Positions 28,685 through 38,611 of a stretch of DNA of 64,000 bases are shown here, piece by piece. The DNA comes from DASUNQ01 sp035536455 (GTDB taxonomy: Bacteria > Acidobacteriota > Thermoanaerobaculia > Multivoradales > UBA5704). The stretch covers positions 186,001 to 250,000 of the forward strand of contig DATLOC010000041.1 of assembly GCA_035536455.1 (NCBI GenBank). The letters are read 5' to 3'. The notes beneath the pieces were generated by a model, which worked only from the letters and a program-made list of their open reading frames with translations, was not told the origin of the DNA and did not search any database. Position numbers and translations under genes: made by a program. Every line of letters starts with the position of its first letter. The first letter of the stretch is position 1.

Positions 28685-28747
28685 CACCCCGGGCCGAAGC
28701 CCGCAACTCTCGACGGCTGAGGCGCATGCGGGCGGTCGTCCGCCTGC

Positions 28748-28753
28748 TATACT
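28748..28753 (+). promoter_or_regulatory. TATACT -10 element of the TPR/roadblock pair (leaderless type)
   Basis: TATACT ends 9 nt before the TTG start at 28763, the same hexamer and spacing as at 27641. Confidence 0.5.
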
Positions 28754-28762
28754 CGCCGCACT

Positions 28763-29737
28763 TTGCCGCCTCCGGACCGCCTCGACCAGCTCCGCGACCG
28801 CTGGCGCGCCGAGCCCTCTTCGCGGGGCTTCCTGCAGATCGCCGAGGAGTACCGCCGCGACGGCCGCCTGGCCGACGCCCTGGGCTTGCTCGACGAGGGG
28901 CTGCGCCAGCAGCCGGGCTACCTGGCGGCCCTGGTCGCCAAGGGGCGCTGCCTCCTGGAGCTGGGGCAGCCGGCGGCGGCGCGCGAGGCGCTCGAGCGCG
29001 TAGTCGGCCAGGACCCCACCCAGGCGGTGGCCACCAAGCTCCTGGTCCGCGCCCACCTCGCCGCCGGCGAGGCGCGGCAGGCGCGCGAGCGGCTCGAGCG
29101 CTACGGCCTGCTGCACGGCGGCGATCCCGAGGCCCAGGAGCTGGAGGCGCGGATCGCGGCGCTCGAGGGGCCGGCGGCGGCCTCCGCGCCGGCGGCGCGG
29201 CGCGACGGCGCCGTCTTCGACCTCACGCCGCGGCCCTTGCCGCCCCCGGAGCTGCTGTTTCCGGAGGCTCCTCCTGTCCCCGAGCCGGCCGCCGCCGTGC
29301 CGGCGGCAGCCCCCGAGCCCGAGCCGGAGCCCGAGGCCGAGGCGGAGCCGGTGGAGAGCCCGAACGGCGATCCCTTCCCCGGCCTCGACACGCCCGAGAG
29401 CCGCCGCCGCTATCTGGAGGCCCTGACCGCCGAAGGGATCTTCTTCCTCGACCTGCCGGGGGCGCCGCCCGTGGAGCCCGTGGAGGCGCCCCCGCCGGCG
29501 GGTGCGCCCGCCGCCACCGTCACCCTCGGCCAGCTCTACCTGGAGCAGGGGCACGCGGCCGAGGCGCAGGAGATCTTCACCGAGGTGCTCCGCCGCGAGC
29601 CGGACAACCGGGCCGCCCAGGAGGCCCTCGCGGGAGTGGAGCGGGGCGCCGGCGACACCCTGGCCGCGCGCCGGGCCTTCGCCCTGACCCGCTATCTCGA
29701 GCGCCTGCGGCGGGGGAGCGCGCGGCATGTTCCTTGA
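28763..29737 (+). CDS. TPR-repeat protein with Pro/Ala/Glu-rich linker
   Basis: A 324-residue cytoplasmic protein. Three to four TPR units occupy about residues 20-140 (SRGFLQIAEEYRRDGRLADA; ALLDEGL-type helices; AAREALERVVGQDP). A low-complexity linker rich in Pro, Ala and Glu (about 150-250) leads to one more TPR (TLGQLYLEQGHAAEAQEIFT). The start is TTG at 28763, supported by the -10 position and by homology of the first helix; no ATG is near. Its end overlaps the roadblock gene by 11 bp, so the two products are probably made together. Confidence 0.75.
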   Translation: MPPPDRLDQLRDRWRAEPSSRGFLQIAEEYRRDGRLADALGLLDEGLRQQPGYLAALVAKGRCLLELGQPAAAREALERVVGQDPTQAVATKLLVRAHLAAGEARQARERLERYGLLHGGDPEAQELEARIAALEGPAAASAPAARRDGAVFDLTPRPLPPPELLFPEAPPVPEPAAAVPAAAPEPEPEPEAEAEPVESPNGDPFPGLDTPESRRRYLEALTAEGIFFLDLPGAPPVEPVEAPPPAGAPAATVTLGQLYLEQGHAAEAQEIFTEVLRREPDNRAAQEALAGVERGAGDTLAARRAFALTRYLERLRRGSARHVP

Positions 29738-30083
29738 GCGCCTGTCGCGCATCGCCGACCGCATCGAGGGGACGCTGGCGCTCGGCCTGGTGGCGCACGA
29801 CGGCATCCCGATCGAGGCGGTCAACTACAGCTCCGACCTCGACCTCGACGTGCTCGCCGCCGAGATGGTGGCGCAGGTGCGCTCGATCGCCGACGACCAC
29901 CGCGAGCTGGCGGTGGGGGAGCTGCAGCAGTTCGCGGTCACCACGGACCGGCTGACCCTGATGGTAAGCTCGCTCGCCGGCGGCTACTATCTGCTGCTGG
30001 TGCTCGGCCCCGAGGGGAACTACGGCCGGGCCCGTTTCGAGCTGCGGAGAGCGCGCCTGCTCCTCGACGAAGACCTCGCCTAG
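29727..30083 (+). CDS. Roadblock/LC7-domain protein
   Basis: A 118-residue protein with the roadblock/LC7 fold known from MglB and other regulators of small GTPases. The helix-strand order is seen in LSRIADRIEGTLALGLVAHD, GIPIEAVNYSSDLDLDVLAA and TTDRLTLMVSSLAGGYYLLL. MglB acts on the polarity GTPase MglA in pilus-driven motility, but no MglA is in the window. The 11-bp overlap with the TPR gene suggests a complex between the two. Its link to the pil genes 5 kb upstream is only suggestive. Confidence 0.72.
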   Translation: MFLERLSRIADRIEGTLALGLVAHDGIPIEAVNYSSDLDLDVLAAEMVAQVRSIADDHRELAVGELQQFAVTTDRLTLMVSSLAGGYYLLLVLGPEGNYGRARFELRRARLLLDEDLA

Positions 30084-30124
30084 CCAGCCGTCTTGCCGTT
30101 TGCCGCATCGACCGGGAGGGAGCG

Positions 30125-30622
<498 letters not shown>

Positions 30623-30649
30623 GGCGCCCGGGCCTCCGGTCCCCCCGTG

Positions 30650-32004
<1,355 letters not shown>

Positions 32005-32008
<4 letters not shown>

Positions 32009-32670
32009 CCCCAGGGGCCGGTTGGACACGGCGCGAAAGCTTTCGCGCCTTGGCCGGCCCGATCTACGCCATCGCCGACGCCGAGGCCCTGGCCCCCACG
32101 CCGGCGCCCGAGGCGGTGCGGGCGATGGCCGGGGCCGGTATCCGCTGGATCCAGCTGCGCGCCAAGCGGGCGAGCGGAGCGGAGCTCTTCCGGCTGGCGG
32201 AGGACTGCCTCGCCGCCCTGGAGGGCACCGGCGCCGCGCTCTGGATCGACGACCGCGCCGACCTCGCCGCCCTCCTCCCCTTCGCCGGCGTCCACCTCGG
32301 TCAGACCGACCTCCCCGCCGCCGCCGCCCGCAAGGTGGTGGGCGAGGGCCCCTGGATCGGCCTCTCGACCCACGACGGCGCGCAGCTCGCGGCCGCCGCC
32401 GACGACGCTGCGGTCGATGTGGTGGCGGTGGGGCCGGTCTTCCCGACCCGGGGCAAGGAGCGCCCCGACCCGGACGTCGGCCTCCCCTTCCTGGCCGCGG
32501 CGCGGGCGCGCACGGCGAAGCCCCTGGTGGCGATCGGCGGCATCGACGCCGGTAACGTGGCGCGAGTGCTGGCCGCCGGAGTGGACACGGCGGCGGTCCT
32601 CTCCGCGGTCTGCCGCGGCGATGTGGCCGCCAACTGCCGGCGCCTGCTGGCCGCGGCCGCGGCCGGCTGA
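32005..32670 (+). CDS. thiE: Thiamine-phosphate synthase
   Basis: A 221-residue TIM-barrel enzyme that joins HMP-PP and thiazole phosphate. Motifs: IRWIQLRAKRASGAELF, the GVHLGQTDLPAAAAR phosphate/metal segment, IGLSTHD, GPVFPTRGKERPDPDVGL, and VAIGGIDAGNVARVLAAGVD. ATG 32005 overlaps the accC stop, so thiE is coupled to the acc genes even though the pathways are unrelated. The first 15-20 residues precede the barrel and are not conserved. Confidence 0.92.
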
Positions 32671-32679
32671 GGCGCCACC

Positions 32680-33198
32680 GTGCGGCTCTTCCTCACCGGT
32701 TTCATGGGGGCCGGCAAGACGACGGTCGGCCGCCACCTGGCGGCGCGGCTGGGGCGGGAGTTCGTGGACCTCGACGAGGAGGTGGAGCGGCGGGCCGGGA
32801 TGAGCGTGCGCCGGATCTTCGAGACGCTGGGCGAGCCGGAGTTCCGGCGCCTGGAGGCGGAGGAGCTGCAGCGGGCGGCGGCGCGCGACGAGGTCGTCGT
32901 CGCCACCGGCGGCGGCACCGTCTGCTTCCCGGCCAACGCCCGCCTCCTCCGCGCCCAGGGGATCACCGTCTGGCTCAACCCGAGCTTCGCCACCCTGGGC
33001 GCCCGCATCGGCGCCGGCAGCAAGGAGGACCGGCCGCTCTTCCGCGACGAGACCCAGGCGCTCGCCCTCTACCGCGAGCGCCTGCCGGCCTACCGCGCCG
33101 CCGCCGACCTCGCCGTCGAGGTCGGGCCGGCGGAGGCGGCCGAGGAGGTCGCGGCGCGGATCGTGCTGCGGCTCGCGGAGCGGCGATGCGCTACCTGA
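32680..33198 (+). CDS. aroK: Shikimate kinase
   Basis: A 172-residue P-loop kinase of the shikimate pathway. Walker A is FMGAGKTTVGRHLA (about residues 8-21); the shikimate-binding DLDEEVERRAGMSVRRIFE, FRRLEAEEL, and VVATGGGTVCFPAN follow, and the lid/adenine segment DRPLF lies late. The GTG start is 9 bp after thiE. The end overlaps the phosphoesterase gene by 13 bp. Confidence 0.94.
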   Translation: MRLFLTGFMGAGKTTVGRHLAARLGREFVDLDEEVERRAGMSVRRIFETLGEPEFRRLEAEELQRAAARDEVVVATGGGTVCFPANARLLRAQGITVWLNPSFATLGARIGAGSKEDRPLFRDETQALALYRERLPAYRAAADLAVEVGPAEAAEEVAARIVLRLAERRCAT

Positions 33199-33929
33199 TC
33201 CTCTCCGACATGCACGCCAACTGGGAGGCGTTCGAGGCCGTCCTCCACCGCGCGCGGCGGAAGCGCTTCGACGCCGTCCTGGCGCTCGGCGACCTGGTGG
33301 GCTACGGCGCCGCGCCCAACCAGGTGGTCGAGGGGGTGCGCGCGCTGCCCGGAAAGGTCTGGCTGGTGCGCGGCAACCACGACAAGGTGGTGACCGGGAT
33401 CGACACCGGCGGCGGCTTCAACCAGGCCGCGCTCGCCGCCGCGCAGTGGACCGCCGGCCGGCTGACGCGCCCCAACTTCCGCTTCGTCAAGGAGCTGCCG
33501 CTGGGCCCGATCGAGGTGGCGCCGGGCCTGGTCATCTGCCACGGCTCGCCGCTCGACGAGGACGCCTACGTCTTCTCCGACGTCGACGCCTACGAGATCT
33601 TCTGCGCGCACCCGGCGCCGGTCACCTTCTTCGGCCACACCCACATCCCCTCGCTCTTCACCCTCGAGCGGCGCGGCATCGGCGTGCGGGCGCTGCGCGG
33701 CGCTTCCGGGCGGATCGCCCTCGACCCCGCTCGGCGCTACCTCGTCAACCCCGGCTCGATCGGCCAGCCGCGCGACCGCGACCCGCGCGCCGCCTTCATG
33801 ACCTACGACAGCGACCGCGCCGTAGTGCGCTGGTACCGGGTGGCCTACCCGGTCCGCCGCGCCCAAGCCCGCATCCGCGCCGCCGGCCTGCCGGCGGCGC
33901 TGGCCGACCGGCTGGCGGTGGGGGCGTAG
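33186..33929 (+). CDS. Calcineurin-like metallophosphoesterase
   Basis: A 247-residue two-metal phosphoesterase of the YfcE/MJ0936 type. All metal-ligand motifs are present in order: ILSDMHANWEAF, GDLVGYGAAPN, VRGNHDKVV, CHGSPLDED and FFGHTHIP. The C-terminal YLVNPGSIGQPRDRDPRAAF is typical of the family. Physiological substrates of these proteins are usually unknown. The 13-bp overlap with aroK places it at the end of the accB-accC-thiE-aroK run. It is convergent with ccmF, 7 bp away. Confidence 0.9.
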   Translation: MRYLILSDMHANWEAFEAVLHRARRKRFDAVLALGDLVGYGAAPNQVVEGVRALPGKVWLVRGNHDKVVTGIDTGGGFNQAALAAAQWTAGRLTRPNFRFVKELPLGPIEVAPGLVICHGSPLDEDAYVFSDVDAYEIFCAHPAPVTFFGHTHIPSLFTLERRGIGVRALRGASGRIALDPARRYLVNPGSIGQPRDRDPRAAFMTYDSDRAVVRWYRVAYPVRRAQARIRAAGLPAALADRLAVGA

Positions 33930-33936
33930 CGCCGGC

Positions 33937-36168
33937 CTACGTGCCCGCCGACCGCTCGCGCGCGAAGCTCTCGCGCAGGCGGTTGGCGGTGGCCAGGGCG
34001 CCGCCGGCCAGGACGACGTAGAGGCCGTACCAGACCAGCTTGATGAGCGGCTTGCGGGTGACGTCGACGGCGAGGTGCGCCGGGTTGGCCAGGCCGGCCA
34101 CTTCGATCTGCACCTTGCGCGTCGAGGCGTTGATGCCGGCGAGGAAGAGCTGGCCGCCCCCGGGCAGCGCCACCGGCGGGGTCTCCACCCGGCCGCTCGA
34201 CGGGTCCATCTTGTAGAGCGGGCGGACGCGCTCGGTCTTGCCGTCTCGCGTCACCTCGAGCACCGCCCCCACCGTCACCGGCTGCATCGCCTGCATCGCC
34301 GCCAGCGCGTTGCCCTCGACGTTCAAGTCGAAGTCGACGAAGCGCACGCCGATGCCGGCCACCCGCCCGCTCTCGCCGCGCTCCAGCTCCAGCCGCGGCT
34401 GTCCGGGGTCGAACTCGATCGGCGAGATGTAGAGGTCCTGGAGCGCCAGGCTGCGGATGTGCGGGTTGGCCATGATCTGCTTGGTGCGGTCGTTCACGAA
34501 GAGCCGCGGGTAGGCGAGGTAGCTCGAGCCGTCCGCGCGCACGACCTTGATCTCCATCTTCTCCTTGGTGTCCTCGGCCGAGCGCGGCACGAAGCGCTGG
34601 AAGGTGAGGGTCAGCCCGTCCGCCTCCTTGGGCACGCCCTGCTCGAGCGTCACCTTGGTGCTGCGGTCGTAGGCCGAGGAGGCGAGGAAGCCCAGCAGCA
34701 TGATGCCGACCCCGACGTGCGCCAGATACCCGCCCGCCGCCCGCATGCCGCCGCTGCGCGCCTTCATCACCACCTTCTGGAGGTTGGTGGCGAGGGCCAG
34801 GGCGGCGAGGAAGATGAAGAGGAAGTGCAGGACGTCGCGCACCCCGGCCGCCGCGGCGCCGGCGGCGACCAGGAGGCTCACCACCGAGGCCGGCAGGAGC
34901 TTGACCAGCAGCTCGCGCCCGGTCGTGCCGCGCCAGGGTAGGAACGGCACCAGCGACACCAGCAGCCCGATGAGCAGCGCCACCGGCAGCAGCACCTGGT
35001 TGTAGAACGACGGCCCCACCTGCCCGGGGTTCTTCATGACGCGGGTCAGCAGCGGCGCCGAGGTGCCGAAGGTGATGACCGCCGCCGCCACCAGCAGAGT
35101 GGTCGTCGAGAGCACCAGGAAGGTGCCGCGCGAGAGCCCCGGGTCCTCGTTCTTCTCGGTCGGCACCTTCGGCAGGCGCGTCGCCAGGAGGTAGACCGAG
35201 AGCAGCGCGAAGCCGCCCATGAGCGCCACCAGCCAGCCGGAGATCCCGAGGTCCACGAAGCTGTGGACCGAAAAGTCGGCGAGGACGCCCGAGCGGGTGA
35301 GGAAGGTGCCGTAGAGGACCGAGAGGTAGACCAGCGCCGCCAGCAGGTAGTTGGCGCGGCGGAAGCGCTTCCGCGTGCGCTCCATGTAGAGGCCGTGGAT
35401 CAGCGCCGTGCCGAAGACCCAGGGGATGAGCGAGGCGTTCTCGACCGGGTCCCAGCCCCAGAAGCCGCCCCAGCCGAGCGTCTTGTAGGCCCAGTAGCCG
35501 CCCATCAGGATGGCGCAGCCCAGGACCAGAAAGCCGCCCAGCGCCCAGGGGAAGGCGCGCGCCGCCCAGCCGTCGTAGTCGCGCCGCCAGAGCGCCGCCA
35601 TGGCGAAGGCGAAGGGGATGGCGGAGGCGGCGTAGCCGACGAACATGATCGGCGGGTGGATGACCATCCAGTCGTCCTGGAGCAGCGGGTTGAGCCCCGC
35701 GCCGTCGAGCGGGCTCTCGCTCAGCATGACGAACGGGTTCTCGCGCACCAGGATGAAGAGCAGGCCCAAGAGCGTCAGGACGTAGAGTCCCATGACGCTC
35801 GCCTCGGCGCGGCCGGCGGTGCGGCGGAGGAGGAGCCCCAGGAGTGCCCCCCAGAGGAGCCAGATCAGGAAGCTCCCCTTCTGGCCCGCCCAGAAGGCGG
35901 CGAACTGGTAGTGGATCGGCAGCTCGAGCCCCGAGTACTGCTGCACGTACTCGATGCGGAAGTCGCGGAAGATGAGGAGGAGCGCCAGCAGCAGCGACGC
36001 CGTGCCGATCGAGACGGCGAAGAAGCCGTAGGCGCGGCGGGCGAAAGGGAGGGAGGCCGCGTCGCCGCGCAGCACCAGCGAGTACCCCCAGATCGACGCC
36101 AGGCCGAAGAGCAGGGCGCACCAGAGGGCGAGGGCGCCGGGGAGGTAGAGCTGGGACAGCGTGCTCAT
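33937..36168 (-). CDS. ccmF: Cytochrome c haem lyase subunit CcmF
   Basis: A 743-residue polytopic protein with about fifteen membrane helices that attaches haem to apocytochrome c. The Trp-rich haem-handling motif WGGFWGWDPVENASL is present, as are conserved periplasmic His residues around IHPPIMFVGYA and the C-terminal periplasmic domain (EVTRDGKTERVRPLYKMDPS). ATG 36168 overlaps the ccmE stop (TGATG). The alternative frame start 15 codons upstream is inside ccmE. No ccmG or ccmH follows; the neighbour is a convergent phosphoesterase. Confidence 0.95.
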   Translation of the reverse strand: MSTLSQLYLPGALALWCALLFGLASIWGYSLVLRGDAASLPFARRAYGFFAVSIGTASLLLALLLIFRDFRIEYVQQYSGLELPIHYQFAAFWAGQKGSFLIWLLWGALLGLLLRRTAGRAEASVMGLYVLTLLGLLFILVRENPFVMLSESPLDGAGLNPLLQDDWMVIHPPIMFVGYAASAIPFAFAMAALWRRDYDGWAARAFPWALGGFLVLGCAILMGGYWAYKTLGWGGFWGWDPVENASLIPWVFGTALIHGLYMERTRKRFRRANYLLAALVYLSVLYGTFLTRSGVLADFSVHSFVDLGISGWLVALMGGFALLSVYLLATRLPKVPTEKNEDPGLSRGTFLVLSTTTLLVAAAVITFGTSAPLLTRVMKNPGQVGPSFYNQVLLPVALLIGLLVSLVPFLPWRGTTGRELLVKLLPASVVSLLVAAGAAAAGVRDVLHFLFIFLAALALATNLQKVVMKARSGGMRAAGGYLAHVGVGIMLLGFLASSAYDRSTKVTLEQGVPKEADGLTLTFQRFVPRSAEDTKEKMEIKVVRADGSSYLAYPRLFVNDRTKQIMANPHIRSLALQDLYISPIEFDPGQPRLELERGESGRVAGIGVRFVDFDLNVEGNALAAMQAMQPVTVGAVLEVTRDGKTERVRPLYKMDPSSGRVETPPVALPGGGQLFLAGINASTRKVQIEVAGLANPAHLAVDVTRKPLIKLVWYGLYVVLAGGALATANRLRESFARERSAGT

Positions 36169-36563
36169 CAGGAGTACGTCTTGACCTCGGCCCCCTGGTA
36201 CTTGCTCGGGCACTTCACCAGGAGCTGGTTGGCCACGAACTCCTGGTCGCCGCGGTCGTAGCGGCCGATCGCGACGATGCTCACGGCGTCCTCGAAGTTC
36301 GCAGGCTTGAGCCCGTTGTAGCGCACCGGGATCGCCTCGCGGGTCTTGAGGTCGAGGAGCGTGAAGTGGAGGTTTCCGGCCGCGTCGTCGTAGCGGCTGC
36401 TGGCCTTCTCGAGCCCGCCGGCCACCTGCACCATGCGGGTCGCGGATCGCGCCTCGGCGAAGGAGACGTACGGGGTGATGCTCGCGCTGAACGAGGAGAG
36501 CGAGAAGGCGGCGAAGCTCAGCAGCAGCACGGCCCCGAGGAGGTAGAGGCGTTTACGGTTCAT
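36168..36563 (-). CDS. ccmE: Haem chaperone CcmE, CxxxY variant
   Basis: A 131-residue periplasmic haem chaperone with an N-terminal membrane anchor (LYLLGAVLLLSFAAFSLSSF) and an OB-fold (VQVAGGLEKASSRYDDAAGN; IPVRYNGLKPANFEDAVSIV). In classical CcmE haem is bound covalently by the His of HxxxY near the C-terminus. Here the segment is VKCPSKYQG, that is Cys-Pro-Ser-Lys-Tyr, the CxxxY variant reported for Desulfovibrio and archaeal systems. Start ATG 36563 overlaps the ccmD stop. Confidence 0.93.
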   Translation of the reverse strand: MNRKRLYLLGAVLLLSFAAFSLSSFSASITPYVSFAEARSATRMVQVAGGLEKASSRYDDAAGNLHFTLLDLKTREAIPVRYNGLKPANFEDAVSIVAIGRYDRGDQEFVANQLLVKCPSKYQGAEVKTYS

Positions 36564-36676
36564 CGTTGTTTCTCCAGGTCGCGCAGCTTGCGGTCGAGGC
36601 GGAGCACCACCAGGAAGAGGCCGGTCCAGATCACCAGGTTGACTGCCACCACCCACCAGAGCGCCCCCTCGGCCAC
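36560..36676 (-). CDS. ccmD: CcmD-like small haem-exporter protein
   Basis: A 38-residue single-span protein. GTG 36676 directly follows the ccmC stop, and the TGA overlaps the ccmE ATG. The sequence is AEGALWWVVAVNLVIWTGLF, then a short hydrophobic stretch and a basic/acidic cytoplasmic tail (RLDRKLRDLEKQ). This layout (one helix, then Arg/Leu/Glu-rich tail) and its place between ccmC and ccmE are those of CcmD, which helps release holo-CcmE from CcmABC. Confidence 0.85.
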   Translation of the reverse strand: MAEGALWWVVAVNLVIWTGLFLVVLRLDRKLRDLEKQR

Positions 36677-37336
36677 TCAGGCCTCCTCCGCCTCGTGCAG
36701 GGCGGCTGCGCGGCGGTGCAGGTCGTGGAGCCAAAAGAAGAGGGCGTTGAATCCCACCCAGGACGCCAACAAGACCTGCAGCATGTGCGATTCCATGTCG
36801 ATAGTGCCGCGGGTGTTGACGACCGAGTCGGGGTGGAGCGAAAAGAACCGTTTCATGCGCGGCACGACCCAGAAGAAGAACGGCGTAACGACGACGCCGA
36901 GCAGGGCGTAGACCGCGGCGAGCCGCGCGCGCAGCTGGCGGTCGTCGACCGCGCCGCGCAACGCCAGGTAGGCGCCGTAGAAGAGCAGCACCAGGACAAT
37001 TGAGAACTGGCGCGGGTCCCAGTTCCAGAAGGCCCCCCACATGGTGCGCGCCCACATCGCGCCGGTCAGCGTCGCCAGCAGGCAGTAGACGAACCCCAGC
37101 TCGACGGCCGCCGCCGCCGCCCGGTCGTCCCCCGGCCGGCCGCGCACGAGGTAGAGGCCGCTCCACACCGCCGCAACCAGGAAAGCGACGAAGGCGGTCC
37201 AGGCCAGCGGCACGTGGAAGAAAAGGATGCGGCTTGAGTAGCCGATGAAGCCGGCGGCCGCCGGCGCGTAGAAGAAGGCGCCCACGAGGACGAGACACAT
37301 CCAGAGCCAGAGGAGCGCGGCAAGGAGGTTTTTCAC
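36677..37336 (-). CDS. ccmC: Haem exporter protein CcmC
   Basis: A 219-residue, six-helix membrane protein that loads haem onto CcmE. The Trp-rich motif WGAFWNWDPRQFSIVLVLL and the two periplasmic His sites (FFHVPLAWTAF; DMESHMLQVLLASW) are clear. The GTG start overlaps the ccmB stop as GTGA. Confidence 0.95.
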   Translation of the reverse strand: MKNLLAALLWLWMCLVLVGAFFYAPAAAGFIGYSSRILFFHVPLAWTAFVAFLVAAVWSGLYLVRGRPGDDRAAAAAVELGFVYCLLATLTGAMWARTMWGAFWNWDPRQFSIVLVLLFYGAYLALRGAVDDRQLRARLAAVYALLGVVVTPFFFWVVPRMKRFFSLHPDSVVNTRGTIDMESHMLQVLLASWVGFNALFFWLHDLHRRAAALHEAEEA

Positions 37337-38028
37337 GGGTTCCAGACCACCGGGAACAGCATCAGGGAGGCCACGGTGACCGTCGCATCATACAGGAGCA
37401 GTTGGGTGAGCGCCCCGCCGGAGGGCTCGCCGGCGACCGCGTTGCGGGTGAGCTCGACGACGAGCAGGAGGAGGGGCAGGGTGACCGGGAAGGCCAGGAC
37501 CGCGAAGAGGGTCGAGCGGCCCCGCGCCTGGGCGATCATCGCGGCGATCAGCGTGTTGGCGGCGGCCAGACCGTAGCCGCCGCCCAAGAGCGTGGCGACG
37601 AAGAGGCCGGGCGCCGCGACGTCGAGCTGCATCATCGCGAGGAAGAGCGGCGCCACCAGCGCCTCGAGCGCCACCATCAGGGTGGCGCCATAGGCGAGCT
37701 TGCCGCAGAAGAGGGCGGAGGGGGTGGCGGCGAGGCGGAGAGCGGTCGCGGTGTGGGTCTCCTCCTCCTGGACGAAGCTGCGCGGCAGGCCGGCGGCGGC
37801 GGCGAAGAGGAGGATCAGCCAGAGGAGGACGGGGAGGACGGGGGTGCCGACCGCCGCTGAGGCGCCGAGCGGTCCGAGCCCGGCACTCGCCACGACGAGG
37901 GTCGTGAAGGCGAAGAGGGCGAGGGTGTTCAAGGCGTAGCGGGTGCGGAGCTCGCACCGCCACTCCTTGACGAAGACCGCCCCGGCTTCCGCCAGCCAGT
38001 CAGCCGAGCGCGAGGTTGGGGGCGGCAC
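37333..38028 (-). CDS. ccmB: Haem exporter protein CcmB
   Basis: A membrane subunit of the CcmAB ABC module, about 231 residues with six helices. The N-terminal cytoplasmic FVKEWRCELRTRYALNTLAL and the RSFVQEEETHTATALRLAAT segment are CcmB hallmarks. The start is uncertain: GTG 38028 gives a normal length and overlaps ccmA by 29 bp; GTG 38073 would add 15 residues. CTG 37992 lies just past the ccmA stop and is also possible given other CTG starts here. Confidence 0.9.
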   Translation of the reverse strand: MPPPTSRSADWLAEAGAVFVKEWRCELRTRYALNTLALFAFTTLVVASAGLGPLGASAAVGTPVLPVLLWLILLFAAAAGLPRSFVQEEETHTATALRLAATPSALFCGKLAYGATLMVALEALVAPLFLAMMQLDVAAPGLFVATLLGGGYGLAAANTLIAAMIAQARGRSTLFAVLAFPVTLPLLLLVVELTRNAVAGEPSGGALTQLLLYDATVTVASLMLFPVVWNP

Positions 38029-38611
38029 GGCCGAGCTCCAGGGGAGAGGGGTTGGCGACCACCGCCAGGCCACCGGCGGCCAGGTGCTCGGCGAGGAGGG
38101 CGCGCGCCGCCGCCTCGCCGCCGGCGTCGAGGTTCTGGAACGGCTCGTCGAGGAGCAGCAGGCGCGGCCGGTGGAGGAGGGCCCAGACCCAGCGCAGCCG
38201 CTGGCGCATCCCCGAGGAGAGGGCGCCTGCCTGCCGCTCGGCGGGGAGGCCCAGGCGGGCGAGGAGGTCTTGACCGCGCGCCGGCGGCGCGCCGCGGAGG
38301 CGGGAGAAGAACGCCAGGTTCTCGCCCGCGGTCAGCTCCTCGTAGAAGGCGAGATCGGGGGCGACGTACCCGACGCTCCGCCGGCGACCGGCGGGGTCGA
38401 GGAGGCGGCCCTCTTCGGTGAGCTCGACCGTCCCGGCGTCCGGGGCGAGGAGGCCGGCCAAACAGCGCAGCAAGGTGCTCTTTCCCGAGCCGTTCGGGCC
38501 GGTGACGAGGAGCGCCTCCCCCTCAGCCACCGCCCCCGACACCCCCTCCAGCACCGCCAGCCGCCCGAACCTCCGGCGGAGACCGGTGAAGCGGAGCGAT
38601 GTCCCGGGCAT
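38000..38611 (-). CDS. ccmA: Haem exporter ATP-binding protein CcmA
   Basis: A 203-residue ATPase that drives release of haem-loaded CcmE. Walker A is TGPNGSGKSTLLRCLAGLL (about residues 36-54), the signature LSSGMRQRLRW, Walker B LLLLDEPFQNLDAGG. It is the first gene of ccmABCDEF. ATG 38611 has TAGACT ending 7 nt upstream, so the operon mRNA may be leaderless; CCTCCTC in between is not a ribosome site. Confidence 0.94.
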   Translation of the reverse strand: MPGTSLRFTGLRRRFGRLAVLEGVSGAVAEGEALLVTGPNGSGKSTLLRCLAGLLAPDAGTVELTEEGRLLDPAGRRRSVGYVAPDLAFYEELTAGENLAFFSRLRGAPPARGQDLLARLGLPAERQAGALSSGMRQRLRWVWALLHRPRLLLLDEPFQNLDAGGEAAARALLAEHLAAGGLAVVANPSPLELGRAAPNLALG

